Below, in pieces: positions 22,008-34,441 of a stretch of DNA of 64,000 bases (its first letter is position 1; each line of letters begins with the position of its first letter). Made by a program: the position numbers and the translations under genes. Below the pieces are notes generated by a model. It saw only the letters and a list, made by a program, of their open reading frames with translations. It was not told the origin of the DNA and made no database searches. The DNA is from Salvia splendens (lineage: Eukaryota > Streptophyta > Magnoliopsida > Lamiales > Lamiaceae): the NCBI RefSeq assembly GCF_004379255.2, contig NC_056034.1, positions 2,048,501 through 2,112,500 on the forward strand, read 5' to 3'.

Positions 22008-23211
22008 GTCAGTCCTAATTTGCTCTTAATTTCTCTGTTAACTTAAATTTCTGAATTAATGCTTGATTTCCGTGATGCACCTCTGTTTTCTGGATGCGTC
22101 TCTTATTGATCTGTGTTTGTAATTCTGTGTTTTGTTTACATTTTTATTGAGCAATTGAGAATGGTGATCGAAATTACTTTGGTGAAATTGATTTGATTAT
22201 GCCTTGAAATTTTAGTGAGGATTCGAAATAGGCAGATGCATATTGGTTTCTATGTTTGATGTTTCTTCTCGTCAATGCTTATTCCCAATTGAAAATATAA
22301 CATGTTTGGTAGACGAAATGCAAAATTAGAATTCAGTAAAAACCTAAACATGAAATTTTGGTACTTGATCATTATTTTGTTGAGAGATCAGTAAAACCTA
22401 AACATGAAATTCTGTTATTTGGCAATCATAGTTGAGCATAAAGTTATTTTTCTTAGGCTGAAGTCGTTGAGGCAGATGAAGGAAAACTTCTAGTATTGCT
22501 ATTTTAACACTTAATGGGGAAGGTGTTTTTTTCCATGTATGCATCCTGTGAATCTTGATTTTGATCTCTGCCCTTTTCGATGTTATCTTGCAATCAAGTA
22601 TGAGTAGATCTTCTGGTTGGAACTTCATTGCTTATATACTAGTACTACCTACCATGATCATGTGAATGGACTAGCAACAAATTGACAGGCATTGTTAGTT
22701 TACATATGTGATTGTAGTATTTTCTGGGGTCTAGTTGCATTGGATCTCTTATGAGTTGATATGTGTGGGGGCTTTTGTTCTACTACTTTTTTTAGTCTTT
22801 AATTTTATAATCTCTCATCTCTCATTTTCTAATTCATTCAGAAATTGTTACTCCTTTACAGATCACATCTGATTGCAATCATTGTGCTATCTATATGTTC
22901 CTCTTATTTATCAGTTCCACATGTAATCACAGCTCAATCATAAATGAATTGGAGTATTAATTATTATGACCTTCTGCACTTGATTTATAGCCCTTTATCA
23001 AATACGGAGTATTATAATGCTTATCCATTTTCTGGGCAAGTAGTTTACATTTTTGGGCATTAGTCAAGAGTTGGATTTGTAATAGTATGAACTTTTTTTC
23101 ATCATTTTGCCTTTCCTTTTCTTTGGATGCAACAGTTAGGAACTTTGATAACCATATTGCTTTTAATGCAGAATTGGGGTTATTTTTGTTAATTGGGATT
23201 GTTGGTGGCAG
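22008..23211 (+). other. Intron in the 5' untranslated region of SEC13
   Basis: A donor CACAG|GTCAGT at 22007/22008 and an acceptor GGTGGCAG|GTTAAC at 23211/23212 bound a 1.2-kb T-rich stretch with no gene, 92 bases before the SEC13 ATG. A long leader intron is usual in plant housekeeping genes and often raises expression. Splicing here is inferred from consensus only. Confidence 0.55.
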
Positions 23212-23303
23212 GTTAACAGAGGTCCATTTGTGGGAGCTAAAGTTGTGGGTGGGATACTGAGTAGTTGTCGAACTTGTATTTTGCGTTTATTTGGAAACTA
23301 AAC

Positions 23304-24206
23304 ATGCCTGCGCTAAAGGTTGAAACTGGTCACCAAGATGTTGTTCTTGACGTGGCAATCGATTATTATGGTAAACGTCTTGCTACCGCATCTTCAGACA
23401 ACACTATCAAGATAATCGGAGTTAGCAGTTCAGGATCTCAGCATCTTGCAACTTTAACAGGTCACCAAGGACCCGTGTGGCAAGCATCATGGGCCCATCC
23501 GAAGTTTGGTTCTCTCCTAGCTTCATGTTCTTATGATGGAAAAGTTATACTCTGGAAGGAGGGTAATCAAAATGAATGGACCCAGGCTCATGTTTTTGAC
23601 GATCATAAAGCCTCTGTCAATTCTATTGCTTGGGCTCCTCATGAACTGGGCCTTTGTCTTGCCTGTGGATCCTCAGATGGAAACATCTCGGTTTTCACTG
23701 CAAGATCTGATGGTGGATGGGATAAATCTCGAATTGACCAGGCTCATCCCGTTGGTGTCACCTCTGTCTCTTGGGCCCCCTCAACGGCCCCTGGGGCTCT
23801 TGTGGGTTCTGGTCTACTCACAGCTGTTCAGAAGTTAGCATCCGGTGGCTGTGATAACACAGTGAAAGTGTGGAAGCTCGACAACGGAACATGGAGGATG
23901 GACTGCTTCCCTGCTCTTCACATGCATACTGATTGGGTCAGGGATGTCGCTTGGGCTCCAAATTTGGGACTTCCAAAGTCCACCATTGCAAGTGCTTCTG
24001 AAGATGGAAAAGTTATAACATGGGTCGCGGTCAAGGACGGTGATCAATGGGAAGGGAAAGTTCTGAATGATTTTGGAGCCCCCGTGTGGAAAGTGTCGTG
24101 GTCACTCACAGGGAACATCCTTGCTGTCGCTGATGGTAAAAATTACGTAACGCTGTGGAAAGAAGAGGTAGACGGAGAATGGCAGCAGGTGACTACAGTT
24201 GAATGA
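23304..24206 (+). CDS. SEC13: SEC13 COPII coat / nuclear pore WD40 protein
   Basis: An uninterrupted 300-residue open frame starting MPALKVETGHQD. It forms a six-bladed WD40 repeat protein: blades near residues 10-50, 55-98 (YDGKVILWK), 101-146, 155-205 (CDNTVKVWKL), 213-255 (SEDGKVITW) and 260-300 (YVTLWKEE). Length and sequence match the SEC13 family. SEC13 pairs with SEC31 in the outer cage of COPII vesicles that leave the endoplasmic reticulum, and with the Nup107-160 complex at nuclear pores. Lack of introns inside the coding region is usual for plant SEC13. The in-frame sequence before 23304 has no ATG, which fixes the start. Upstream are site II elements and a leader intron. Confidence 0.96.
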   Translation: MPALKVETGHQDVVLDVAIDYYGKRLATASSDNTIKIIGVSSSGSQHLATLTGHQGPVWQASWAHPKFGSLLASCSYDGKVILWKEGNQNEWTQAHVFDDHKASVNSIAWAPHELGLCLACGSSDGNISVFTARSDGGWDKSRIDQAHPVGVTSVSWAPSTAPGALVGSGLLTAVQKLASGGCDNTVKVWKLDNGTWRMDCFPALHMHTDWVRDVAWAPNLGLPKSTIASASEDGKVITWVAVKDGDQWEGKVLNDFGAPVWKVSWSLTGNILAVADGKNYVTLWKEEVDGEWQQVTTVE

Positions 24207-24754
24207 TAAATCTAGTTATTCTTCTCATATCCTTTCCAGGTACAGATGATCTTTAGACTGCTTTGCTCTCCAACTATTACTACTATGTTACAGTTTAATT
24301 TGAATTAACCTGCTGGAAAATTATATAATAGTAACTGGTGATATCTACATTTACATTTGAATTTGATTTATGGACAAAATAATTACTATGTTTGATTGTT
24401 ATCTGATTTTTCCATGGACTTAAGTTCATTTGTAAAATTATTACTAGGCATTAATATGTTCGGTTTTTCGGTTCGGTTTTTTTTCTTCCCAAAATTGTAC
24501 CGAATTGAAACACTGATTTTTTTCTAAAAAATTTAACTGACCTAAATCGAAATCATAGTAAAACCAAGCTCTGAAAAAACTGGATATTGCAAACTGAACC
24601 AAATAAAAAATACTATGATAATGAGATGGTATAGCAAAATTAAATATTTCCAAATTTCTCCATACGAGGGTCTCACTTATTTATCTCTCATCATATTACG
24701 TAGAGAATATTATTTTTGGTTCACCAACTTTGCCAAGGTATCAATTTAGGTCTA
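24207..24754. other. SEC13 3' flank
   Basis: Untranslated and intergenic AT-rich sequence. A TTCGGT-rich simple stretch lies at about 24460-24482. No gene is recognised. Confidence 0.5.
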
Positions 24755-26375
24755 TAATATTTAAACATATCGTCCAAGGTCCATAAACTTTGATTTAATA
24801 TCATTTGAGCTACTTTTTCACTATATCAAACTTTTTTTAGGCGGAAATACACTAAAGGCCATAAAGGGCAATTTTGTCTATTTACTATCTTCTTCATTAA
24901 AATGTTGAGAGCATCTTTTTTGGTCCGCGAACTTTGCGAAAATATCAATTTTGGTCCGAGCCTTAATTCCTTCTCTGGTTCGATCTCACTGAACCTATCT
25001 CTTTCATCCTCTCATGCTTCAGACCATATTTATCAACAACCACTCATCCCAACCCAACCATCTACTTTTTCAATATTTAATTAATTTATATCTCATCCAC
25101 ATCATCTTCCGCATCATTAATATTCATTCAACTCAACCACACATTTTTTAAGGTTTATCAATGACCACCCAACCACATCAATATATAATTATTTTTATAT
25201 TATTTTGTAATAATAATATTAACATATAAAATATTATTATTGCATAATAAAATTTATATAAAAACACAATAAATAACAAAGTAAAAATTATAAAAATAAA
25301 CAAATAAAAAATATAAACTACAATAATTAAAATACGAAATTTAAAGTACATAATTAGTGTAAAACTAGCAAAGAAAGCTAAAAAATACACCATGAAATTA
25401 TACTATTAAAGAATGATTATGGGAGGAGAAAAGATAATATTTTTTTATTCAAAACTATAGCAAATGTGGTCTCTATTTATAGAGGACGAAAAATTATAAA
25501 ATTTGGTATAATTTTTATAATTTTTGGACATAATATAAAAAGATATTTTTATTTAAAATAAAATATTTATCAACCAATGAGATTGTGCCATTTATCACAA
25601 TCTCATTGACTGATGTAATAACTGTGGAGGAAGACCAGGTGGTATGTGGTTGCCCTCAAAGGGACCGTGGTCGAAGAGGGAGAAAGACCATGGGTTTCAA
25701 AAAAAAATTAATTGCTAAATGATGTGCAGGTCGACCACTCCCCACCGATAAACATGGTCTCAATGCAATAATCTCACTTCATCTCTCCCTGATTCATGAA
25801 ACTCTGCTGCCAAACTTAAATCCTTAACTCTTGATCATAATTCTCTCTTTGGAAAAATCCTCGATTCTTTTAACAATATTGATTTTTTCAAAGAGTTGGA
25901 TTTGAGTCACAACAAATTTGAAGGAAACATTGATGAAATTAGCAGTTTGTTGTATTTAAAGATGATGAACCTTGAGAAGAACAATCTTGATAGCTCGATT
26001 CCAGATTCAATTCAAAAACTTCTAAATCACTATGTTTTAATCCTGAACAACATCAGATTATGCGGTGGACTGGAATCCTACATACCAACGGAAAACATCA
26101 CCTCGTTCAACTCCCTTGATCTCTCCGAGAACAATATTACCGAAGACATCCCACTTTCTCAAGAAATTAAAGCTTAAGCCAACAATGATATTTTTGCAAA
26201 ATTTGCGGACCAAAAAAGATGTTTTCTCAATATTTTAATAATAAGAGAGAGTAAATAGACTGAAATACCCCTCGTGAGCTTGAGGGTATTTTGCCCAAAT
26301 AGTTTGAAACAGTGAAAAAATAATTCAAATAATATTAAATCACATTCATAGACATTAGAAGATATTTTTAAATAG
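24755..26375. mobile_element. Long-inverted-repeat element (MULE/Pack-MULE-like) carrying an LRR gene fragment
   Basis: Left arm (about 24755-24949) and right arm (about 26187-26375) are imperfect inverted copies of each other over at least 155 bases. Shared landmarks are GATTTAATAT, TCTATTTACT, ATTAAAAT and CATCTTTTTTGGTCCGC. The 1.2-kb interior has an AT-rich left part and a leucine-rich-repeat coding fragment on the right. Long terminal inverted repeats around a piece of an ordinary gene are the hallmark of Pack-MULEs. No transposase is present and a clear 9-bp target duplication was not found, so the superfamily remains uncertain. Confidence 0.7.
25809..26177 (+). pseudogene. Leucine-rich-repeat receptor fragment
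   Basis: About 123 open codons show four LRR units with the LxxLxLxxN pattern: LKSLTLDHNSLFGKI, FKELDLSHNKFEGNI, LKMMNLEKNNL..SIP and FNSLDLSENNITEDIP. This resembles the ectodomain of plant receptor-like proteins or kinases. There is no signal peptide, transmembrane segment or kinase, and it lies wholly between two inverted-repeat arms. It is best read as a captured gene fragment. Confidence 0.75.
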
Positions 26376-26759
26376 AGTACAACTCCTTTTTGGTCCACAA
26401 CATATAGCCAAATTACAAATTTTGTCCATTACAATCATTTTCCGATTTTTGGGTCCATAACATACGAAAATCGCTCCAGGTTTGGTCCTTTTTGGATGGC
26501 TCAGTTAAAATGCAAAAGTCAACTGTTAATTAGCAAAAGTTTGACTAAATTAAACAAAATATACTAATTATTTATTTTCATAAATAATACCAATTATTTA
26601 GTTTCTTTAAAAATACCATTTATTTATTTTCCCTAAATGATTTCTTTTCCCTCTCTTTATCACTTCATCTTAAAGCACACTTCATCTTTTTTTACCTCTC
26701 TCTTTCTTCCCCACACAATCAGCAAAGAACCCTAATTCTTCGTCGTCCTCCCCTACTTC
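26376..26759. other. Second transposon end and gene-leader-like sequence
   Basis: From about 26380 the sequence repeats phrases such as TTTTTGGTCC and GGGTCCATAAC (26384, 26448, 26485), typical of ends of plant DNA transposons. It then changes to a C/T-rich leader-like stretch (26640-26760). No matching opposite end was found, so this may be a truncated element or an extension of the neighbouring one. Confidence 0.4.
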
Positions 26760-27050
26760 TTGCAACACATCAAAAAATCGTTTGAAATGCATCAGTCGAC
26801 TTCCAGCAGCAATTTCGGCGACAACGGCGACAGCAATTCTGCGATTTGCCTAGCCAAACACCAAATGTTTCATGAGAGGTCGAAGCATATTGATGTGAGG
26901 AGACACTTTATCAGGGATGAGATTCAAAGTGGGAAGATCAATGTGGTGAAGGTTCCTACTGAGGAGAATGCATCAGATATGTTGACAAAATCTCTGCCAA
27001 CTTCGAAGTTCAAACATTGTTTGAAGTTGGTTGAGATTGTGGAGTGTTGA
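26760..27050 (+). pseudogene. Copia RNase H C-terminal fragment fused to foreign sequence
   Basis: From about 26833 the translation reads SAICLAKHQMFHERSKHIDVRRHFIRDE and runs to LTKSLPTSKFKHC, the C-terminus of a copia RNase H, ending at a TGA at 27048. The preceding codons (MHQSTSSSNFGDNGDS) are not retroelement-like, so the junction near 26830 joins unrelated sequences. The remainder of gag-pol is missing. The family differs from the copia element at 1-7532. Confidence 0.85.
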
Positions 27051-27118
27051 GACTTGTGACAAGGACTGAGAAGGGAATCTAGATATTGATGGAGCTTTGC
27101 AAGGACAAGGTGGAGATT

Positions 27119-27772
27119 TGTGGATGTGTGTCCATGCAAATCATGCAAAGTATCATTCTTGCATAAGCAAAGTATCATTCTTGCTTCTGCAGAATATCAT
27201 TCTTGCTTCTACAGAAATATCATTCTTGCTTCTGCAGAATATCATTCTTACTTCAGCGGACTATCATTCTTACTTCAGCGGATTATCATTCTTGCAGAAT
27301 CAGACTATCATTCTTGAGGGACTCAGTCTTCATAACAAGCTACTGATTTGATCAAGTAATAGAGCCGTTGGAGCTCAAGGAGGAGATCAAGAAAGGAGCT
27401 CGGTTTGGTGAGCTGAAAATAGCAGTTAGGAATCGGCGGTTATAACTGATTTGGGAATGTGAAATCAGTTGATTAGTTTTCTTGTTCTTCACATATATAT
27501 CTCGATAGTTTCCAGTTGTAGAAGAAGAGAGAAAAGAGAAGGAGAATACAATACACATGCACAATTAGGAGATTATTGCTCTAACTTGCGATTAGTTTGG
27601 AGCGATTGAATTGTGAGTGTGAATTCATTGTAATTGAGAGTTGTTCATCAATAAGATTCCGGTCATCTTCTCCGTGGACGTAGGTGGTTTATCACCGAAC
27701 CACGTTACATCGTTGCGTGCTTTATTTTTCTCGTATTGAGTGAGTGTGAGATCGGAGGATCACGACCCAACA
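27119..27772 (+). repeat. 3' LTR of the truncated second copia element
   Basis: A polypurine-like tract (AAGGTGGAGATT) ends just before TG at 27119, and the LTR closes with CA at 27771-27772, giving 654 bases. It follows the RNase H fragment at the normal spacing. Its 5' part is an array of short tandem repeats. Confidence 0.8.
27140..27320. repeat. Tandem repeat array of TATCATTCTT units
   Basis: TATCATTCTTGCTTCTGCAGA and close variants recur about eight times with spacings near 15-25 bases. The array lies in the U3 part of the LTR and could act as repeated enhancer sequence; that role is not shown. Confidence 0.8.
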
Positions 27773-29571
27773 TTAATAGTAATAAAATAATTCCATTTAT
27801 TAAAGACTACTGAAATGGGATTCGAATTTTCCAGCTATTGGAATTTTTAGCCATTAACACAACGCAAGAATGGCGTACCACTACGGATGAGTAGAGTACT
27901 TGTTCTAATTAGCTATACATACAACCTTTCTTGTACGTATAATTTTTGTGAAAAAATTCATATTGAAAAGTTTATCACATGCTGGCTGACAACACCGCTC
28001 ATCTTTGTCACGTGCTTAGTTGGATACCACGAACTAGTACAATTTATAAAAAAAGAGTCAAAATATTAGAGTGTGATTAGTAATAAGTTCCTCTAATCTG
28101 TTACTTGAGACGGTTCTTTTTGCTACGAATTAAAAAAATAATATATAAAGAGCTAAAATTGTGAGATAATAAAGTACTCTGGTGAGAGAAAATTGTTAGT
28201 TTTTGTTCAAAAGAGAAAACGAATCGATTAATATGAGATGTCTCGAGAATTAATACGAATTAATGAACACGTGACCGATGGAGAAATGAGGTTGCTATAT
28301 CTCTTTTTCTCCCTATATATTATATTTGATGAATGTATAAAGTTAAAGGAAACAAGAGCAACGGCTACAGAATACTATATGATAGTTTGGAAAAGTTAAA
28401 GAAGAAAACACAGTATTGACAAATTGCCAACTGATTATGATTAATTAGCTGTAAATTGTAATTAGTTAAATGGGGGGTTTAGTTTATCCATCTGTCCATA
28501 GTAAAGAAGTTATTATCGGGATTTGTACTAATCATTCATGATTATTGAATTAATTAAATCGAGGGACTTGTGGATGAATAATGGTTCCTGAACATAATGA
28601 CTTCTTCGGTCTATTAGTTAATTGTGAGGTAGTAATAATCAACTAATGACAATTGTTTTCCTTGTGTAGACCCTATATCAGTGTGAACTTGATGAGTGTA
28701 TCCACTTGCACGTCTTGATTTTACTATTATATCGGGAATTACTCCATGTGTTGCTTGACGTAAAACCTGTATTACAGATTTACTTCAGTCTTTTGCTGAT
28801 TTTTTATATGGCTCGATAGATAATAATTAGATAAGTCGATGATTTTTTTTTTAAATATGTGCAAGTATAATATATACCGATGTATACACTCATAAGTATC
28901 TTAGAACCACCCTTAGGAACATGAACAAAAAATACTCGAATTCGCACAACCTTGATGACACCCTCGAAAAGTATTATGTCAAGTGTTCGTACCTAACCGA
29001 GTAGTTCTAAAAGCGCATGCACAAGCTCGCAACGAAGGTTCTCATCTTGCTATTAAGGATAAATACAAACATTTCCATAACTTGTCTTTTCAACACAATG
29101 AATTGCCAATGTCTTGCGTTGCATGCATTAGAATACATATCAACACCCTAAAAATAGATTATATACACACAAAAAATCGTTGGTGGCAACAATTAAATAA
29201 TTACGTGCATACCTAAAAACCACAATGTGCCAATATATATCCAACTGCAAGAATCACAAAATAATTATTTATTAGTACAATGTACAAAACTTTCATCTAA
29301 ACAAACAAACCCTAAATTTAATGTAGATTGTGACAATACTTACTTAGATGTGGCTATTACTATATTTATGGTTTGAAGCATTTTACGATGCATTCTTGTA
29401 CATGTTACACCTTTGTTCGTAAAGGGTAAAAAAAACACAAAAAATAACCCATGTGACAAAAATTTGCCCAATAGTTTGGCACTATTTCTATATTAAACCA
29501 AACTAAAAGTTATATATCTTTCCACCGCCGCTGTTTTATTATCAATTTAAGTGTGACAACACTAACAACTA
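27773..29571. other. AT-rich intergenic stretch
   Basis: No conserved reading frame, transposon terminus or RNA gene was recognised. All open frames are short and low in complexity. Confidence 0.55.
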
Positions 29572-29823
29572 CTCCCTCTGTTTTTTCATAGTTGAGTCAT
29601 TTTTCCATTTCGGGAAGTTTTCTTTATAGTTGAGTCATTTCCATACATGGTAACTTTTTTCTCTTTCTTACTTTATTCTCTCTTACTTTATTCACTCTAT
29701 ACTTTATTCTCTCTATCTTTTCCCCTCTCTTACTTTTTTATCTATTTATTTAACACACCAAACATTCTTTTCTAAAACTTCGTGCCGAAAAGTTTCGCCT
29801 CAACTATGAAGAAACGGATGGAG
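29572..29823. mobile_element. Stowaway-like MITE
   Basis: The left end CTCCCTCTGTTTTTTCATAG and right end ending in ACGGATGGAG are inverted repeats of about 25 bases (both include TCATAGTTGAG or its complement). The 252-base element is flanked by TA at 29570-29571 and 29824-29825. No coding capacity. Confidence 0.85.
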
Positions 29824-29825
29824 TA

Positions 29826-31699
29826 TATATTGGTGTGATTATGAAGGCAATAAATGAGATACAATCGACTACAAGTTCATGATTAAATCTTTGCCTCAGT
29901 CATAGAGTTGTTTTTTAATTTTACTTTACATGTAATGATCGATCGAGGTAAAAGTAGAAGGTTATCGTCGTTCCATACACAAGAACATCAAGGGACTCTT
30001 ACATGCGTGCAACCTTTATCTCTAATTTATTCTAATTTTTTTATTAAATTCATTCTTTAAAATCTTATGTTGTCAAAGAAATGAGACATCTTCATTGCTA
30101 CAACGGTATTACCAAAAACATCTTAATTCATCAACAAAATAGTAAGAAACCAAGTTTATAAAATCCTTTGGCGTGACACGTGGCGCCATCATAGCAGTGG
30201 TAAAATAAAATCCAAGCTGTCACCGTCGTGCCTAAACGTGGGTTAAGGAATATAATAACATGTTAATAGAGGTAATTAAACGGGAAGTGTACCAATTGTG
30301 GATTAACAAATTAAGGATATGGTGTAAAAATTCAATTTTAAAAAGGGGTGGCCAAAACACCATTCCCGAGGGGAAAATAATGATAGAAAGAGGAAAGGGT
30401 TGATTTTTGTTAAATTTTACTCCTACTCCAATTTATCCAATTACCTCAATTAGGCCTTTCTCTACACTTCACGAAATAAAGATTTATGATAAAATAGATG
30501 AGTCTCACTTATATATATATACTTATTAGTTTTATAACAAAATGTGAGTAAAATAAGTTGGTTGAATATAAGGTCTGCTTATCATTTATGATAAAAGTGA
30601 AATATGACTCTTATTGTGGAATGAGCCGAAATGGCAAAACATTAACTCTTGTCGTGGGACGGAGGGAGTATTATACAATTGTGCAAATAAAATTGAAACA
30701 AATTTATTCTGGTCTTCTTCATAAAAACTTTCTTGCTTCTTACATTCGTTACTTTATGCTGATAATCACTCATTCACACTAATAACTTAAAACTTTGCCC
30801 CAAAATTATTATGAATCCGAAAATGAGTATAATTGGAATTGTAGTGAATGAACATGGCAATAGTCTAGTAACATGCATGTTAGTAATAAATTTTGGCCTT
30901 ATCAATAAAGCATAGGAAGCATGGTTTTTTTATATATATTTTTATAATTTTATTAAATATTTGCTCAGTTATCATAAGCTTCTGGAGCGAGAATCCCAAT
31001 GCTGAGGCTTTTTTAAAAGGTATTTCTAAATAAAGAAAAATATAAAATATAGATTGGGGCTCTTTCATTCAGAACAAAGTCAGTTGAGTAAGTGGCTTTT
31101 CATGTGAAGCTATGTGCTTTATAATTACTCCCCAACAATACTTATTTATTACTACTATAGATACATTCTTTTCCAAGAGTAGCTAGAATGAGTAAATAAT
31201 GGAGTATTTTATCTTTTATATTTTTCACACTTTTTTAACTCTTTTATTCTTTGCTTAGATAGGTTGCCAATGTTGGAAATAAAAATAAAACGGATGGGAT
31301 AATTGCAAACTTTATACTTTATAATTTAGTATATTAAAAGTGTTGGATCAACTAAAATGTGGAGTAATTAAGTATTTTTGGTGATTTATTATGTTCAAAT
31401 GATAAATCTAAATATGGGAAAAATACCCGAAAGGAATAAATACGGAAGCAACCGACTTTGCAGAAGTGACAAATAATGCATTCACCAAATAATAATTCTT
31501 TTTTTAATCAGAATTAAAAGATACCATAATTTACAAACAGACCTCTGTATTTGCGAGTATTTCCGATTGAGCCCATACTTTCACTAATAAAAAACCCACC
31601 ATTTCTCTTCTTCACTTTCAACAAACACCATTCCTCTCTCTCTACCGTTACTACGCTTTTCTCACAGAGAAACTGTGATTTTTCTATTGTAATTCAGTA
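29826..31699. other. Intergenic region upstream of the GATA gene
   Basis: One MITE-type end (GGGACGGAGGGAG followed by TA, about 30658-30672) is present without a clear partner, so a decayed half-element is likely. The last 150 bases are a C/T-rich leader with CTCTCTCT (31634-31643) for the GATA gene. No other gene is seen. Confidence 0.5.
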
Positions 31700-32902
31700 A
31701 TGGAGTACTTCGCCGCTGATTATGCTGAATTCTCGTCGGTGGATAATTGCAACAATAACAATGGCGTCCATTTTACGGTGGATGATTTGCTCGATTTTTC
31801 CAAGGAGGATGAGACCATGACCGACGCATTTTTCGAGAGCTTTCCGGTCAATTCCGGCGATTCCTCCACTGTTACGGCGGTTGATAGCTCCAATTCGTCG
31901 GTCTCCGGCGGCGGAGACGGCCAATTCAACGGCAATATCAGCTGCCGCAGCTATAACGAGTCGCAATTCTCCGGCAACGAACTCTGCGTTCCGGTAATTT
32001 TCCCTTCCCCAATTTTTCAATTCGAATTTAGTTTCTTCATTTTTTTTACTTTTTCTTTTTTTTTTGCTTTATTTCTGCATGGAACGTGTGCACCAGTATT
32101 GTGTGACCATTTTCCTTTTCCTTTTTTCCTTTATTTAAATTTTTTTTATCCCGCCGACAGTCTTTTCATTGACTAAGAGTGAATTTTCAGCAACAATTTT
32201 CAAATTAGGGCTAATAATTTAACAATTTGATGATTAAAATTGAATCTAACTAATTATTCGTATTCAAATTCAACAAAACAGTATGATGATTTAACGGAGC
32301 TGGAATGGCTGTCGAATTTCGTGGAAGAATCATTCTCAACCGACGACCACCGCTTCATCCCCACCACCAACACCGCCGCGAAAGCCGTCTCCACCGACAC
32401 ATCCTCCTCCTTCATCACCTCACAATCTCCTCCTCCGCCGCCGCCGCCGTCCGTCTTCCCCTCCGACGTCTCAGTCCCGGGGAAAGCCCGCAGCAAGCGC
32501 TCCCGCGCGCCGCCGTGCGACTGGTCCTCCCGCCTCCTCCTCATGAAAACGGCGCCGCCGGGGAAGCCGGAGGCCCCGCCCCGGAAATGCCTCCACTGCG
32601 CGTCGGAGAAGACGCCGCAGTGGAGGACGGGCCCAATGGGCCCGAAGACGCTCTGCAACGCCTGCGGAGTCCGGTACAAGTCGGGCCGCCTCGTGCCGGA
32701 GTACCGGCCCGCCGCGAGCCCGACTTTCGTCTCGGCGAGGCACTCGAACTCGCACCGGAAGGTGATGGAGCTGCGGCGGCAGAAGAATGTGATGCAGAGG
32801 CAGCAGATGATCGGCGGCGTTTTCAACGGCTGTGATGAGTTCCTTATTCATCACCGGAGTAGCATCAACGGCCACGATTTGAGGCACATGATGATCAACT
32901 AG
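31700..32902 (+). CDS. Class I GATA zinc-finger transcription factor
   Basis: Two exons (31700-31993 and 32282-32902, GT-AG intron in phase 0) give 304 residues. The N-terminal half is acidic and holds the class I motif [12 protein letters not shown] (near residues 26-37). [18 protein letters not shown] follows at the start of exon 2. A basic stretch (KARSKRSR) could be a nuclear signal. The zinc finger is C-x2-C-x18-C-x2-C (C201, C204, C223, C226), followed by the basic tail [18 protein letters not shown] and [15 protein letters not shown]. Such factors bind WGATAR sites; relatives act in light response, flowering or germination. The exact orthologue (GATA5/6/7-like or GATA9/12-like) cannot be chosen. 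The single finger is complete and no defect is seen. Confidence 0.95.
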
Positions 32903-34441
32903 TACGGAAACTAATTTTTAGTTTTGAAAGTCATAACCACCAAATTTTCCTAATTTTAATATGTCACTTTTTACTTAGGTATTTGATTTTTTTTTAAATA
33001 GAAGTTGGAGGGAGAACTTTGTAATGCATTTTGTTACTTAAATTTTGATTCCATACATAGATTTTGCACAATTTTGTTTTCTAATTAGTGAAGTGAAATA
33101 TAAGAAAGTTGATTAAAGTTGAGAGTTGGTAAAGTAAAGATGGTGAATATTTATGGAGGGGGTGAGACAAAGTGTGGATGAAGAAATATCAACAGAAAAA
33201 GTAAAAAAAAATTAAAAAAAAAACAAAAACAAAACAAAAAGTAGTTGCAATCATTGAATGGGTGCAAGCTTTTTTCATGGGATGATTGGGATCATTTTGG
33301 GGGGTCTATTTCTTGAAAGTTTGGGACTTTGCACATGGTTGTCCTTTTTTTTATATCCCGTCTTAGACGATTAATAATGATTCTCTATTTATCTCATGAT
33401 TATGATTATTTAATTACATAATATTTGAATTGATAAAAGGATATTTTTCTAATTCAATACGATCAATAATGATTCTTTATTTATCTTGTGACTGTGGTTA
33501 ATCAATAATAATTCTTTATTTAGTTGAATCGTCTTTCGTCGTCACACATGAATGCCCTTTTCATCTTAATCAAATATGCAATCCCACTTTTATCTCAATT
33601 AACTATGCGATCCCACCTCTCAAAATATATTGATGTTCACAAATGTTGTATTCTTGATCTTTTGAGATTGTACAAACATAATCTGGTTTATATAGTTTTG
33701 TATCTTCTTTAGCAAAGGCTAACTCACTACTGACTATTTGTTGGAAGTTACTACTACTCTCCATAAAAATAAAAAAAATTACATAGTTTTTTAACAGCTC
33801 CATATTACAATTTAGTCATTGTACCACTAATAATTTAATTGTACTTGTTTCTATTAAACATTATAAAATAAATAAAATTGACAACTAAGTATAACATTAA
33901 CAAATTTATTGATTATTTAGTTTTTATTAATGATAATTGATATACAGTAGTACTTAATTTAGTTTAAATATTTGGATATTCTTGTTATGGAAGTCAATAC
34001 GATGTAATGCAATAATTTTTTGATATATGTGCGATGCATGTGCCAATAGATTGTTGACAAATTTATCAATACTAAACTAATGCAAGATAGCTTTTCTTCA
34101 CCCAAAGAGTTGCACTTTTCTTCGTTCTCACGCCCCACGGTTTCCTTGGCTTTGAATTCTTACCTCAGAAAAAGAAAGCTTCAAACAATTTAAAAGATGA
34201 AAATATAAAAAAAAACATGAAAAATAGTGATTTTTTTCAATTTTCTTCGATAATTTTTTCCCATATGTAATTCCCAACAAGTATGGGCATCACCCTCCAA
34301 CTCTCTCCCACCACGGCAGCACCTATACTAAAAATATTAAGGCTTAATTATTTAATTCCTTGAATTAATCATCACTACATTTTATATTAAATAAAGTAAA
34401 CGTTAACATGGATTTCAGTGACTAATCAACGTAATTAATTA
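32903..34441. other. GATA 3' flank and AT-rich intergenic stretch
   Basis: Includes an A-rich run (33200-33240) and three diverged copies of a phrase like AATAATGATTCTTTATTTAT (about 33372, 33468, 33505). No gene is recognised. Confidence 0.5.

Noticed and set aside
29000..29216. 77-codon plus-strand open frame
   Set aside because: No start context, domain or conserved pattern.
30440..30672. MITE ending in GGGACGGAGGGAG
   Set aside because: Only one end is clear; without the opposite inverted end it is noted in the region entry but not called as an element.
32254..32887. Long open frames on both strands across the GATA second exon
   Set aside because: Shadows of GC-rich coding sequence; only the frame with the zinc finger and correct splice join is real.
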